Of a stretch of 64,000 nt of DNA, positions 1-7,769 are shown piece after piece. This DNA comes from Streptomyces fumigatiscleroticus (GTDB taxonomy: Bacteria; Actinomycetota; Actinomycetes; Streptomycetales; Streptomycetaceae). The DNA lies in assembly GCF_014647975.1 (NCBI RefSeq), contig NZ_BMQF01000005.1:310001-374000 (forward strand), in the 5' to 3' direction. Within the stretch, counting starts at the first letter, position 1. Each line of letters starts with the position of its first letter. Under the pieces are notes generated by a model, which was not told the DNA's origin, ran no database searches, and saw nothing but the letters and a program-made list of their open reading frames with translations. Position numbers and translations under genes: made by a program.

Positions 1-660
1 GACCCAGATGTTGCCGGGGCCGGTGACCATGTCGGCGGGCGGGCAGGACTCGGTGCCGTAGGCGAACATCGCGACGGCGGTGGCGCCGCCGGCCGCGTAC
101 ACCTCGTCGACGCCGAGCAGGGCGCAGGCGGCGAGGATCGTCGGGTGCGGCAGGCCGCCGAACTCCGCCTGCGCCGGGGAGGCGAGGGCGACGGACGGGA
201 CGCCGGCCTCCTGCGCGGGCACCGCGTTCATGATCACGGAGGAGGGGTAGACGGACCGGCCGCCGGGCGCGTACAGCCCGACGCGCTGGACCGGGACCCA
301 CCTCTCGGTCACCGTGCCGCCGGGGACGACCTGGGTGGTGTGGGTGGTGCGGCGCTGCTCCCGGTGGACGAGCCGGGCACGGCGGATCGACTCCTCCAGG
401 GCCGCGCGCACGGCCGGGTCCAGCTGCTCCAGCGCGTCGGTGAGCGCCTGGGCGGGGACCCGTACGGACTCCAGGCGAACCCCGTCGAACCGCTCGGCGA
501 AGTCGATCAGCGCCGCGTCGCCGCGATGATGCACGTCCTCGCAGATCGGCCGCACCTTCTCCAGGGCGGCCGCAACGTCGAAGTCGGCTCGGGGCAGCAG
601 CTCGCGCAGGGCGGGGCCCTCGGGGAGGGCGTCGCCGCGCAGATCGATTCGGGAGATCAC
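1..660 (-). CDS. hisD: Histidinol dehydrogenase, N-terminal part (runs off the window)
   Basis: The enzyme oxidises L-histidinol to L-histidine in two NAD-dependent steps, the last reactions of histidine biosynthesis, in the cytoplasm. Only the first 220 codons are here. The protein starts at a GTG with [13 protein letters not shown] and carries typical HisD stretches: [15 protein letters not shown] in the middle and VTGPGNIWV at the window edge, just where the family's conserved GPGN segment lies. The downstream end, which should include the zinc-binding and catalytic residues, lies beyond position 1. In Streptomyces hisD heads a his operon, so the rest of that operon is expected to the left. 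A perfect inverted repeat lies 41 bases upstream of the start and may be involved in control. The identification is firm. Confidence 0.96.
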   Translation of the reverse strand, partial: MISRIDLRGDALPEGPALRELLPRADFDVAAALEKVRPICEDVHHRGDAALIDFAERFDGVRLESVRVPAQALTDALEQLDPAVRAALEESIRRARLVHREQRRTTHTTQVVPGGTVTERWVPVQRVGLYAPGGRSVYPSSVIMNAVPAQEAGVPSVALASPAQAEFGGLPHPTILAACALLGVDEVYAAGGATAVAMFAYGTESCPPADMVTGPGNIWV

Positions 661-700
661 GGAACCAATTCTCTCAGACCCGCGTCGCGGCCCGTTCGCG

Positions 701-719
701 CGTATCAGTTGCTGATACG
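701..719. promoter_or_regulatory. Perfect 8-bp-arm inverted repeat between hisD and a divergent gene
   Basis: CGTATCAG and CTGATACG are exact reverse complements separated by TTG. The site lies between the hisD start (660, minus) and the start of the membrane protein gene (834, plus). Its size and symmetry suit a dimeric repressor or activator operator that could serve both genes. The regulator is unknown. Confidence 0.5.
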
Positions 720-833
720 GAGCGGCGGCCGGTTTCCGCGATCCATGTCACGTCGAGTGTTCGAAAGGTCACTCAGCGGGCATGAACAGTTGTACGAATG
801 CTGTCGACTGAGACGGGGGAGGCGGAAAGAGCC

Positions 834-2411
834 GTGACCGACGGGGCGGGCATCCGCGCGGGGGACCTGCCGGACGATCTGACGGCGGCGGAGGCCGGCA
901 TGTGGCAGGCCTTCCGCAACGGCAGCGTCTACGACCTGCGCAGCGGGGACACGGTCGTCGACGATCCGCACGGCGGGCACCCGTGGGGGCCCGAACGGAC
1001 GGTGCGGGCCCGCATCGTGTGCTGGCTGCTGCTGGACGGCCCGCCCGCGCTCGCCGGGCGGGTCTCCTCGCTGAAGCTGGTCGGCGTGCAGATCAGCGGC
1101 ACGCTGGACCTCGCGGGCGGCACGGTGGTGCCGTACGTGGAGCTGCGCGGCTGCCGCTTCGAGCTGGAGGTCGTGCTGCCGGAGGCCCGCTTCACGACCG
1201 TACGGCTGGTGAACTGCTCGGTGCCGCGGCTGGAGGCGGCCCGGCTGCACACCGAGGGCGATCTGCATCTGCCGCGCTGCCGGTTCCACCACGGCGTCCG
1301 GCTCACCGACGCGCACATCGGCACCGACCTGCTGCTCAGCGAGGCGATCGTGCACCCGGACCGCAGCGGCCGCTCGATCGCCGCGGACGGCATGACCGTC
1401 GGCCAGGACCTCCAGGCCGAGCTGCTTCAGTCGCGCGGGGAGCTGACCTTGCGCGGCGCCCAGGTCGGCGTCTCGCTGAGCCTGCGCGGCGCCCGGCTCG
1501 TCAACCCGGACGCGCGGCTCGCCCTGAACGCGCCCCAGCTCACCGTGGAGCGCACGCTGTACCTGACCCCGGCGGGCGTGGGCAATCCGCTGCTGACCGG
1601 CACCACCCCGGCGCAGGGCACCCGGGTGCAGCGGTTCGACTGCCGGGGCGGGATACGGCTGGACGACGGCCGCTTCGGCGACGCCGTCGACCTGGAGCGG
1701 GCCCGCTTCACCCTCACCGACGACCAGGAGCTGTCGCTGCGCCGGGTGCAGACGCCCGAGCTGCGCTTCCTCGGGGAGCGTCCGGCGCGCGGCCGGGTGG
1801 TGCTGTCGGGGGCGCGGATCGTCAACCTGATGGACCGGGCGGACAGCTGGCCCGGCCCCGGCCGGCTGCACATGGGCGGCTTCACCTACGAGAACCTGGT
1901 GCCCCGGGGGCCGTTCCCGCTGACCGAGCGGCTGGAATGGGTGGCCGCGGCGACCGCCGAGTACCACCCGGAGCCCTACGAGCGGCTGGCCGGGGTGCTG
2001 CGGGCCGGCGGCGAGGACGAGGACGCCCGCGAGGTGCTGCTCGCCAAGCACCGCCGCCGCCGGGAGAGCCTGCCGCTCGCCGGCAAGCTGTGGGGGTACG
2101 CGCAGGACTGGACGGTCGCCTACGGCTACCGGCCGGGCCGGGCCGCGGTGTGGATGGCGGTGCTGTGGGCGGCGGGCTCGGTGGCCTTCGCGCAGGCCCC
2201 CCATCCGCCGATCAAGGGCGACGAGCATCCGCCGTGGAACTCCGCCCTGTTCGCCCTGGATCTGCTGCTGCCCGTCGTCGACCTGGGCCAGGTGGGCGTC
2301 TGGCGCCTGGAGGGGGGCTGGCAGTGGCTGTCGGCGACGATGATCGTGCTGGGCTGGGTGCTGGCGACGACGGTGGCGGCGGGCGCCACCCGGCTGCTCC
2401 AGCGCGGCTGA
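834..2411 (+). CDS. Beta-helix-like repeat protein with C-terminal membrane segments
   Basis: The function is not known. Similar Streptomyces proteins are often labelled 'oxidoreductase' or 'membrane protein', but I see no Rossmann or other cofactor motif. The first 380 residues or so consist of short alternating hydrophobic strands about 20 residues apart (SGTLDLAGG, YVELRGCRF, GDLHLPRCRF, GELTLRGAQV). This pattern resembles a pentapeptide-repeat or other right-handed beta-helix. A charged helical segment with RESLPLAGKLWGYAQDW follows, then two likely membrane spans near residues 430-450 and 495-520, so the repeat part is probably attached to the membrane. I chose the GTG at 834 because GGGGAGG lies about 11 bases upstream. 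An in-frame ATG at 798 would add 12 residues. It is divergent from hisD across the inverted repeat at 701-719. Confidence 0.8.
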   Translation: MTDGAGIRAGDLPDDLTAAEAGMWQAFRNGSVYDLRSGDTVVDDPHGGHPWGPERTVRARIVCWLLLDGPPALAGRVSSLKLVGVQISGTLDLAGGTVVPYVELRGCRFELEVVLPEARFTTVRLVNCSVPRLEAARLHTEGDLHLPRCRFHHGVRLTDAHIGTDLLLSEAIVHPDRSGRSIAADGMTVGQDLQAELLQSRGELTLRGAQVGVSLSLRGARLVNPDARLALNAPQLTVERTLYLTPAGVGNPLLTGTTPAQGTRVQRFDCRGGIRLDDGRFGDAVDLERARFTLTDDQELSLRRVQTPELRFLGERPARGRVVLSGARIVNLMDRADSWPGPGRLHMGGFTYENLVPRGPFPLTERLEWVAAATAEYHPEPYERLAGVLRAGGEDEDAREVLLAKHRRRRESLPLAGKLWGYAQDWTVAYGYRPGRAAVWMAVLWAAGSVAFAQAPHPPIKGDEHPPWNSALFALDLLLPVVDLGQVGVWRLEGGWQWLSATMIVLGWVLATTVAAGATRLLQRG

Positions 2412-2526
2412 GCGGGAGGCGAAGGTTGCCGGACAGGGGCGTTTTTACCCGCCCTTGACCGGTGCGCGTACAACCTTCCACGACTTCCGCAATCGCTCTG
2501 GCGCGTCCTGACCTGCACCTCTTTCA

Positions 2527-3567
2527 ATGGTCGGCACCATGGCTCTGCTGCGTGCGCTCCTCGGTACGGCCCGGGTGAGAGAGAAGACGTCGCGCCCCGT
2601 CGCCGGACCGCCCGCCGACGACGAGGTGCTCCTCGACGCGCCGGACGACCGTCTCGGTCCCGCACTTCTCGCCGCCGCCCACGGCGAGTACCGGCCCGCG
2701 GCCGAGCTGCTCGCCGCCACCCGCGCCGGCGCCGAGTGGGAGCACCGCGACCGGTACACGGCGCGGCTGGCGGCCTTCGCGCGCTCGCGCGCCGAGTGGC
2801 TGGCCCGCTGGCGGGCCGCCGCCCCCGAGGACCCGGACGTCCTGCTGGTGCGGGCCCGGCTCGCGGTGGACCGCTGCTGGGACTCGCCGGCCCGCGCCGA
2901 ACTGCTGCGCCAGGCCGACCCGCTGCTCGCCGCGGCCACCGAGGCGGGCGGGGACGATCCGGTGCCCTGGCGGATCGCGCTGGACAGCGCGCGGGGCAGC
3001 GGCGCCGGGCACACCGCCTTCGAGCGGCTGTGGGCGCAGGCGGTCCGCCGCTCGCCGCACCACTACGGCTGTCATGTCACCGCCCTGAAGTACCTGGCCG
3101 CCGCCTCCCCCGGCGCCCACCGCGAGTGCCTGGACTTCGCCGAGACGGCGGCACAGGACGCGCCCTCCGGCTCCCTGGTACGGGCGCTGCCGGCGCGGGC
3201 GGCCTTCCTGTGCCTCGCCGACGGTGCCGCGACCGGGGCTCAGCGGGCCCGGCTGGACGCGGCGGCCGACCGGGCCATCGCCCTCTCCGCGGCCCACCCG
3301 GCGGCCGACCCGTGGCCGGCGGAGGTGCGCAACCTGCTGACGTACGTGCTGGTACGGCTGAGGCGCTGGGAGGACGCCCTGGAACAGCTCCGCCTGACCG
3401 GCCCGTACGCCACCTCCTTCCCCTGGGACCGGGACGGTGACGATCCGCTCGGCCGGTTCCTCCAGGTGCGGGAGGAGGTCCGGGCGGCGGTCTGTGCCGG
3501 GCCGCCGCCGGCTTCCGGCCATCCACGGTGCGGGCGCGGCCGACACGCCCGCACCGGCGACCATTAG
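2527..3567 (+). CDS. Hypothetical alpha-helical (TPR/DUF4034-like) protein
   Basis: Function unknown. The 346-residue protein is soluble, with no signal peptide or membrane span. It is rich in Ala, Arg and Leu and is organised as repeated helical pairs, for example the segments around LAAFARSRAEWLARWRAA and RNLLTYVLVRLRRWEDALEQL, which resemble tetratricopeptide-like repeats. Such proteins usually act as protein-binding scaffolds. The start ATG at 2527 has no clear ribosome-binding site, and a second in-frame ATG lies at 2539. The last residues (GRGRHARTGDH) are poorly conserved-looking. The gene ends 11 bases before the next start, and its TAG stop forms part of a likely -10 element for that gene. 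Confidence 0.75.
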   Translation: MVGTMALLRALLGTARVREKTSRPVAGPPADDEVLLDAPDDRLGPALLAAAHGEYRPAAELLAATRAGAEWEHRDRYTARLAAFARSRAEWLARWRAAAPEDPDVLLVRARLAVDRCWDSPARAELLRQADPLLAAATEAGGDDPVPWRIALDSARGSGAGHTAFERLWAQAVRRSPHHYGCHVTALKYLAAASPGAHRECLDFAETAAQDAPSGSLVRALPARAAFLCLADGAATGAQRARLDAAADRAIALSAAHPAADPWPAEVRNLLTYVLVRLRRWEDALEQLRLTGPYATSFPWDRDGDDPLGRFLQVREEVRAAVCAGPPPASGHPRCGRGRHARTGDH

Positions 3568-3570
3568 GCT
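3565..3570 (+). promoter_or_regulatory. Likely -10 element of a leaderless gene, overlapping the upstream stop codon
   Basis: TAGGCT lies exactly 8 bases before the GTG start at 3579, the spacing expected when transcription begins at the first base of the start codon. The TAG of this hexamer is also the stop codon of the preceding gene. A -35 element is not obvious. Confidence 0.45.
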
Positions 3571-3578
3571 TCTGCGTC

Positions 3579-4319
3579 GTGACCATCGTCCGGCTCCCCC
3601 TCTTCCCCCTGAACTCGGTGCTGTTCCCGGGGCTGGTGCTCCCGCTCAACGTGTTCGAGGAGCGCTATCGCGCCATGATGCGCGAACTGCTGAAGACCCC
3701 CGAGGACGAACCGCGCCGGTTCGCCGTCGTGGCGATCCGGGACGGCCACGAGGTGGCGCCCAGCGCCCCCGGCATGCCCGACCAGACCTCGCTGCCCCGG
3801 CAGGGGCCGGCCGCCGGGTTCGGCCCGGACCCGGCCACGGCGTTCCACAAGGTCGGCTGTGTGGCCGACGCGGCGACGATCCGGGAGCGGGCCGACGGCA
3901 CCTTCGAGGTGCTGGCGACCGGCACGACCCGGGTACGGGTGCTGTCGATCGACGCGACGGGGCCGTTCCTGACGGCCGAGCTGGACACGCTGCCCGAGGA
4001 ACCCGGCGACGAGGCGGGCGCGCTGGCCGAGGGGGTGCTGCGCTCCTTCCGCCAGTACCAGAAGCGGCTGGCGGGAGCGCGGGAGCGGTCGCTGACGACG
4101 GGTGCCGACCTGCCGGACGAACCCGGTGTGGTCTCCTACCTGGTGGCCGCGGCGATGATGCTGGACACCCCCACCAAGCAGCGCCTGCTCCAGGCACCGG
4201 ACACCGCCTCCCGGCTGCGCGACGAGCTGAGACTCCTGCGCACCGAGACGGCCATCATCCGTACGCTGCCGTCGTTGCCGGCGTCGGACCTGACACGGGC
4301 CCCGACCAGCCTCAACTGA
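3579..4319 (+). CDS. LON substrate-binding-domain protein
   Basis: This is a stand-alone N-terminal Lon-type domain (PUA-like fold) without ATPase or protease domains. Such proteins probably recognise unfolded or damaged proteins or act as adaptors, but the partner is unknown. The start MTIVRLPLFPLNSVLFPGLVLPL, followed shortly by NVFEERYRAMM, is the classic opening of the family. Later segments (VGCVADAATIRERADGTFEV and the helical half from about residue 155) also fit. The 246 residues are close to the usual length of such proteins. I chose the GTG at 3579 because the match to the family begins there and no ribosome-binding site precedes it, while a well-spaced -10 hexamer does. It precedes ybaK by 29 bases on the same strand. 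Confidence 0.9.
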   Translation: MTIVRLPLFPLNSVLFPGLVLPLNVFEERYRAMMRELLKTPEDEPRRFAVVAIRDGHEVAPSAPGMPDQTSLPRQGPAAGFGPDPATAFHKVGCVADAATIRERADGTFEVLATGTTRVRVLSIDATGPFLTAELDTLPEEPGDEAGALAEGVLRSFRQYQKRLAGARERSLTTGADLPDEPGVVSYLVAAAMMLDTPTKQRLLQAPDTASRLRDELRLLRTETAIIRTLPSLPASDLTRAPTSLN

Positions 4320-4348
4320 CGTATCCGATCCGGGAGAACAGGCCCTCG

Positions 4349-4855
4349 ATGGCGAAGAAGGCGAAGAAGCAGAAGGAAGGCGCGGGCGGCACGCCCGCGA
4401 CCGTGGCGCTCACCGAGGCCGGCGTCGCGTACACGGTGCACTCCTACGACCACGACCCCTCCCACCCGTCCTACGGCGAGGAGGCGGCCGAGGCGATGGG
4501 CGTCTCCCCGGAGCGGGTCTTCAAGACGCTGGTCGCGGAGGTCGACGGCCGTCTGACGGTCGCGGTGGTCCCGGTGGCGGGCCAGCTGGATCTGAAGGCG
4601 CTGGCGTCGGCGGCCGGCGGCAAGCGGGCCGCGATGGCCGACCCGGCGCTCGCCGAGCGCACCACCGGCTATGTCCGCGGCGGCATCTCCCCCCTCGGCC
4701 AGCGCAAGCGGCTGCCGACGGTGCTGGACGCCTCGGCCTCCGCCCATGCCACGATCTGCGTCTCGGCCGGCCGCCGCGGCCTGGAGGTCGAACTCGCCCC
4801 CGCCGACCTGGCCAGGCTGACGGACGCGGTACTCGCCCCCATCGGGCGCGTCTGA
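4349..4855 (+). CDS. ybaK: Cys-tRNA(Pro)/Cys-tRNA(Cys) deacylase YbaK family
   Basis: The enzyme removes cysteine wrongly attached to tRNA(Pro), acting in trans to prolyl-tRNA synthetase. The 168-residue protein matches YbaK throughout: TVHSYDHDPSHPSYGEEAAE near the front, ERVFKTLVAEVDG with the conserved lysine that is catalytic in this family, and GYVRGGISPLGQRKRLPTVLD in the second half. The first dozen residues are a lysine-rich extension (MAKKAKKQKEG). GGGAG lies upstream of the ATG. It probably shares a transcript with the Lon-domain gene. Both could be quality-control functions, which is an inference from adjacency. Confidence 0.93.
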   Translation: MAKKAKKQKEGAGGTPATVALTEAGVAYTVHSYDHDPSHPSYGEEAAEAMGVSPERVFKTLVAEVDGRLTVAVVPVAGQLDLKALASAAGGKRAAMADPALAERTTGYVRGGISPLGQRKRLPTVLDASASAHATICVSAGRRGLEVELAPADLARLTDAVLAPIGRV

Positions 4856-4913
4856 ACATACGGCGTGCGCGACCCCTCGACGGACGCCCCTGGTTCGGTT
4901 AAGCACAAGGGGC

Positions 4914-4988
4914 ATGTCGAAGAGGACCCGCAAGCGCAAGTGGCGTACGAAGAAGGGCCGCGCGAACCATGGCCGGCGCCCGGCGTAG
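4914..4988 (+). CDS. Large-subunit ribosomal protein bL37 (24 residues)
   Basis: This tiny gene encodes 24 residues, very basic at the front (MSKRTRKRKWRTKKG) and ending RANHGRRPA. Actinobacterial ribosome structures contain a 24-residue protein, bL37, near the peptidyl transferase centre. As I recall it, the mycobacterial form is also Lys/Arg-rich and ends in a similar KANHGKRP motif. Length, charge pattern and the terminal A-N-H-G-[KR]-R-P motif agree. The gene has its own ATG preceded by AAGGGG and lies 58 bases after ybaK. Its stop codon overlaps a hairpin shared with the converging gene. It is too short for most gene finders. Identification rests on recalled similarity, so I am fairly but not fully sure. 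Confidence 0.75.
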   Translation: MSKRTRKRKWRTKKGRANHGRRPA

Positions 4989-5009
4989 CCGGGCACCGGT
5001 GACGGCTAC
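4985..5009. terminator. Small hairpin across two converging stop codons
   Basis: GTAGCCG (4985-4991) pairs with CGGCTAC (5003-5009). The TAG stop of the bL37 gene and the TAG stop of the DUF2567-like gene on the other strand both lie inside the arms. A bidirectional terminator is plausible, though the stem is short and has no T-run. Confidence 0.4.
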
Positions 5010-5689
5010 GCCTGTGGCGGCCCGCCGTAGGGGCCGGGGCCGCCGTCGAACGGACCCTGGAGACAGGGGTCGGGGTCGCGCGGGCCGAACAGGGCCGTCA
5101 GGCCGAGGTGGACGAGGAGCGCGGCCACCGGCCAGGCCAGCAGCGCGCCCTTGGCCCCGAGTTCCAGCGGCGCGGAGAACGTCACGCCCTTGCCCACCTC
5201 CTTGGCGTGGGCGAGCACGTCCTTGGTGGGCCCGAGCCACATCCCGAGCCGCCAGGCGAGCAGCGAGGCGAGCAGTCCCCCGGCGGTCAGCGCCACGACC
5301 AGGGGCACGCCCCCGCGCCGCCGGAACAGGAAGACGACGACCGCGGTGAGCGCCCCGAAGGCCAGCGCGAGCAGCGTGAACGTGCCGTCGACGCCGGCCG
5401 CCTGCTCGCCCTCGCTGTCCTTGAGGTAGACGACCCAGTCCTGGCCGGCCACGTCACCGACGAGCGGCACGTTCGGCGCCAGCCACCACCACAGCAGCCC
5501 CAGCAGCACCCCGCACAGCGCCACCGCCACGGTGATCACGGCGGCCTGACGCACTTCGGTCTTCATCCCGGGGCCGTCCTGTTCGTACGCGCTCGCCACG
5601 GCGCCCGCGCCCGCCGGCGGCGGCACCCGCCACGCCGGGTACGACGAGTGTTCATGCGGGGGCGGAGGTGGAGTCAGTGGTGCGGTCAC
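5006..5689 (-). CDS. DUF2567-like membrane protein
   Basis: Function unknown. The 227-residue protein has a Pro-rich cytoplasmic N-terminus (TPPPPPHEHSSYP) and four probable membrane spans, near residues 50-70, 104-122, 127-148 and 182-204. A short extracytoplasmic loop carries DWVVYLKDSEGEQAAGVDG. The C-terminal tail is Pro/Gly-rich. This matches the small actinobacterial four-helix membrane family usually called DUF2567. The GTG at 5689 is the first in-frame start after the upstream gene's stop at 5724 and begins VTAPLTPPPPP. It follows the ABC permease gene on the same strand by 34 bases and may be cotranscribed with it. Confidence 0.82.
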   Translation of the reverse strand: MTAPLTPPPPPHEHSSYPAWRVPPPAGAGAVASAYEQDGPGMKTEVRQAAVITVAVALCGVLLGLLWWWLAPNVPLVGDVAGQDWVVYLKDSEGEQAAGVDGTFTLLALAFGALTAVVVFLFRRRGGVPLVVALTAGGLLASLLAWRLGMWLGPTKDVLAHAKEVGKGVTFSAPLELGAKGALLAWPVAALLVHLGLTALFGPRDPDPCLQGPFDGGPGPYGGPPQA

Positions 5690-5723
5690 CCTGACATCGT
5701 GCCAGGCCCGGCTGTGTCCCGCG

Positions 5724-6545
5724 TCACCGGACGGCAGCCCGCCGGTAGGCCCAGGTGGCGACGGCCAGCGACACGACGCCGACCGCCCCGCACACGGCGA
5801 GGTCGCCGAGGACGAAGGCCCAGTCGGGACGCCGGGCGAAGGTACGCGCGAAGGCCTCCACGCCGTACGTCGACGGGAGCAGGTCGCGGGCGAGCCGCAC
5901 CGGCTCCGGCATCCGGTCCGCCGGCAGCACGCCCAGCAGCAGCGCCGCCGACATGCCGAGCTGCCCGAGCAGCGTGGCCAGCTCCGGCCGCGGCGCGAGC
6001 AGGCCCAGCGCCGCGCCGAGACCGGCCAGCGCGGCACCCGCCAGCGGGATCACCGCGGCCAGCACCCACAGATGCGCCACCGGCAGCCCGAACAGCGCAC
6101 AGCCGAAGACGGCCGTCACCACGGTGCCCGGCACGGTGAACGACGCGTACGCGCCCGCCGCCCCCAGCACCACCGCGGCCGGCGGCACGGGCAGCGTCGC
6201 GTAGTGGTCGAGACCGCCGCTGCCCCGCAGCTGGCCGAAGTACTGCGCCAGCAGGTTCAGCGCGACGAAGGCGACGACCAGGACCGCCGACCCGGCCACG
6301 ACGGCCCGCGCCTCCTCGCCGCCGTCCACCACACCGCGCATCAGGATCATGATGCCGATCGACTGGAAGGTCGCCACGAACAGCAGCGGGATGCGCGCGA
6401 CCCGCGCCCGGGACAGCTGCGCCCGGTACACGGCCGCCAGCGAGGGCCACAGCCGCGCCCGCGGCCCCAGCTCGGCCGCGCCGCCGGCGGCCTCCGCACC
6501 GGCCAGGGCACCGCCCGGCAGGACATCGGCGGGTACGACACTCAC
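5724..6545 (-). CDS. ABC-2 type transporter permease
   Basis: This is the membrane subunit of an ABC exporter that works with the ATPase encoded just upstream. The 273-residue protein has about six membrane spans, starting around residue 45 (IPLLFVATFQSIGIMILM), typical of ABC-2 permeases. A GTG at 6545 was chosen because AAGGGGAGC lies upstream and the ATPase stop lies at 6638, only 92 bases away. The substrate cannot be told from sequence. Relatives include drug and antibiotic exporters (DrrB-like) and lipid exporters. Confidence 0.88.
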   Translation of the reverse strand: MSVVPADVLPGGALAGAEAAGGAAELGPRARLWPSLAAVYRAQLSRARVARIPLLFVATFQSIGIMILMRGVVDGGEEARAVVAGSAVLVVAFVALNLLAQYFGQLRGSGGLDHYATLPVPPAAVVLGAAGAYASFTVPGTVVTAVFGCALFGLPVAHLWVLAAVIPLAGAALAGLGAALGLLAPRPELATLLGQLGMSAALLLGVLPADRMPEPVRLARDLLPSTYGVEAFARTFARRPDWAFVLGDLAVCGAVGVVSLAVATWAYRRAAVR

Positions 6546-6637
6546 GTCGCGCTGCTCCCCTTCACCAGGTTCACCGGGTGCACCGAGCCGCACCCCGGCA
6601 GTCGTCCTGTTGCGTACGGATACGCCCGGCCGTGTGC

Positions 6638-7657
6638 TCACGCCTTCACCAGGCCCTGCTCCGCGGCGCCGCCCAGCGCCAGATAGACGTCCTCCAGGCT
6701 GGGCGTGGCCAGCGTGAAGTCGTCCAGGGCGGCGAAGGCGGCGCCGCCGGTGACGGTGGCGACGACCGCGCGGGCCTCCTCGGGCGCGAGCCGCAGCGTC
6801 CAGCGGCGCCCCGACTCGGCGGCGCGGTCCCTCAGGGCGGCCACCTCGGGCACGTGCAGCGGCGCCGTCTCGCGCCAGACCAGCTCGACGCGGACCTCGC
6901 CGGCCACCTTCTCCTTCAGCCCGGCGGGGCTGTCGCAGGCGATCACCCGTCCGTGGTCCAGGACGGCGACCCGGTCCAGGACGGTCTCGGCCTCGATGAC
7001 GTTGTGGGTGACGAGCAGCACGGTGGTGCCCCGCTCGGCGCGGCGCCGGTCGACGGCGGACCACACCGCCCGCCGGGCCACCGGGTCCATGCCGGTGGTC
7101 GGCTCGTCCAGGACGAGCAGCGGCCGCTCCCCCACCAGCGCGGCGGCGAAGCAGGCCAGACGCCGCTGGCCGCCGGAGAGCTTCTTCAGCGGCCGTCCGG
7201 CGATCGGGGTGAGCCCCAGCTCCTGAAGGACGGCGTCCCGCTCGGCCCGCGCCCGCCGCACGTCCAGGCCGCGCAGCCGCCCGGTGGTCTCGGCGGCCAG
7301 CGACACGGTCAGCTCGTCCAGGGCGGTCGACTCCTGCCCGAGGTAGGCGAGGATCCGGGCGGCCCGCTCCGGGTGGCGCACGATGTCGTGGCCCAGGATC
7401 TCCACGCTGCCGGCGTCGGGCCGCATCAGCCCGGTCAGCTGCCGCACCAGGGTGGACTTCCCGGCGCCGTTCGGACCGAGCAGCCCGAAGATCTCACCGC
7501 GCCGGATGTCCAGCCCCACGTCGTCGGTGGCGCGCACCTCGGGCGTGCCGGGCGCGCCCCGCCGGCCGCGCACCGCCGGGTAGGTCTTGGTCAGTCCGCG
7601 CACCGCGCACACGACATCACCACCGTGCCGAGATGCCTGTGCCGCGCGCGTACTCAC
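6638..7657 (-). CDS. ABC transporter ATP-binding protein
   Basis: This is the nucleotide-binding subunit that powers the adjacent permease. All motifs are intact: Walker A GPNGAGKST (61-69), Q-loop around YLGQES, signature LSGGQ (160-164), Walker B LLVLDEP (180-186) and the H-loop in LLVTHNV. The C-terminal domain from about residue 220 resembles the DrrA/CcmA-type extension. I favour the GTG at 7657 (VSTRAAQASR). It has no ribosome-binding site, but TAGTCT lies 8 bases upstream, as expected for a leaderless message. The reading frame stays open to an ATG at 7738, which would add 27 residues. Confidence 0.9.
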   Translation of the reverse strand: MSTRAAQASRHGGDVVCAVRGLTKTYPAVRGRRGAPGTPEVRATDDVGLDIRRGEIFGLLGPNGAGKSTLVRQLTGLMRPDAGSVEILGHDIVRHPERAARILAYLGQESTALDELTVSLAAETTGRLRGLDVRRARAERDAVLQELGLTPIAGRPLKKLSGGQRRLACFAAALVGERPLLVLDEPTTGMDPVARRAVWSAVDRRRAERGTTVLLVTHNVIEAETVLDRVAVLDHGRVIACDSPAGLKEKVAGEVRVELVWRETAPLHVPEVAALRDRAAESGRRWTLRLAPEEARAVVATVTGGAAFAALDDFTLATPSLEDVYLALGGAAEQGLVKA

Positions 7658-7665
7658 AAAGGACG

Positions 7666-7671
7666 AGACTA
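7666..7671 (-). promoter_or_regulatory. Likely -10 element of the leaderless ABC operon
   Basis: On the minus strand TAGTCT ends 8 bases before the GTG at 7657, so transcription would start at or next to that GTG. No convincing -35 element is seen. Confidence 0.4.
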
Positions 7672-7769
7672 CGGGGTGGGACGGCGCCGTCCGCTGCCGG
7701 GTCGGCCCATAAGCGCCCATGCGTGGGTAAAGACGCACGCGTCACCGGGCGGGCACGCCCGCCGTCCCG

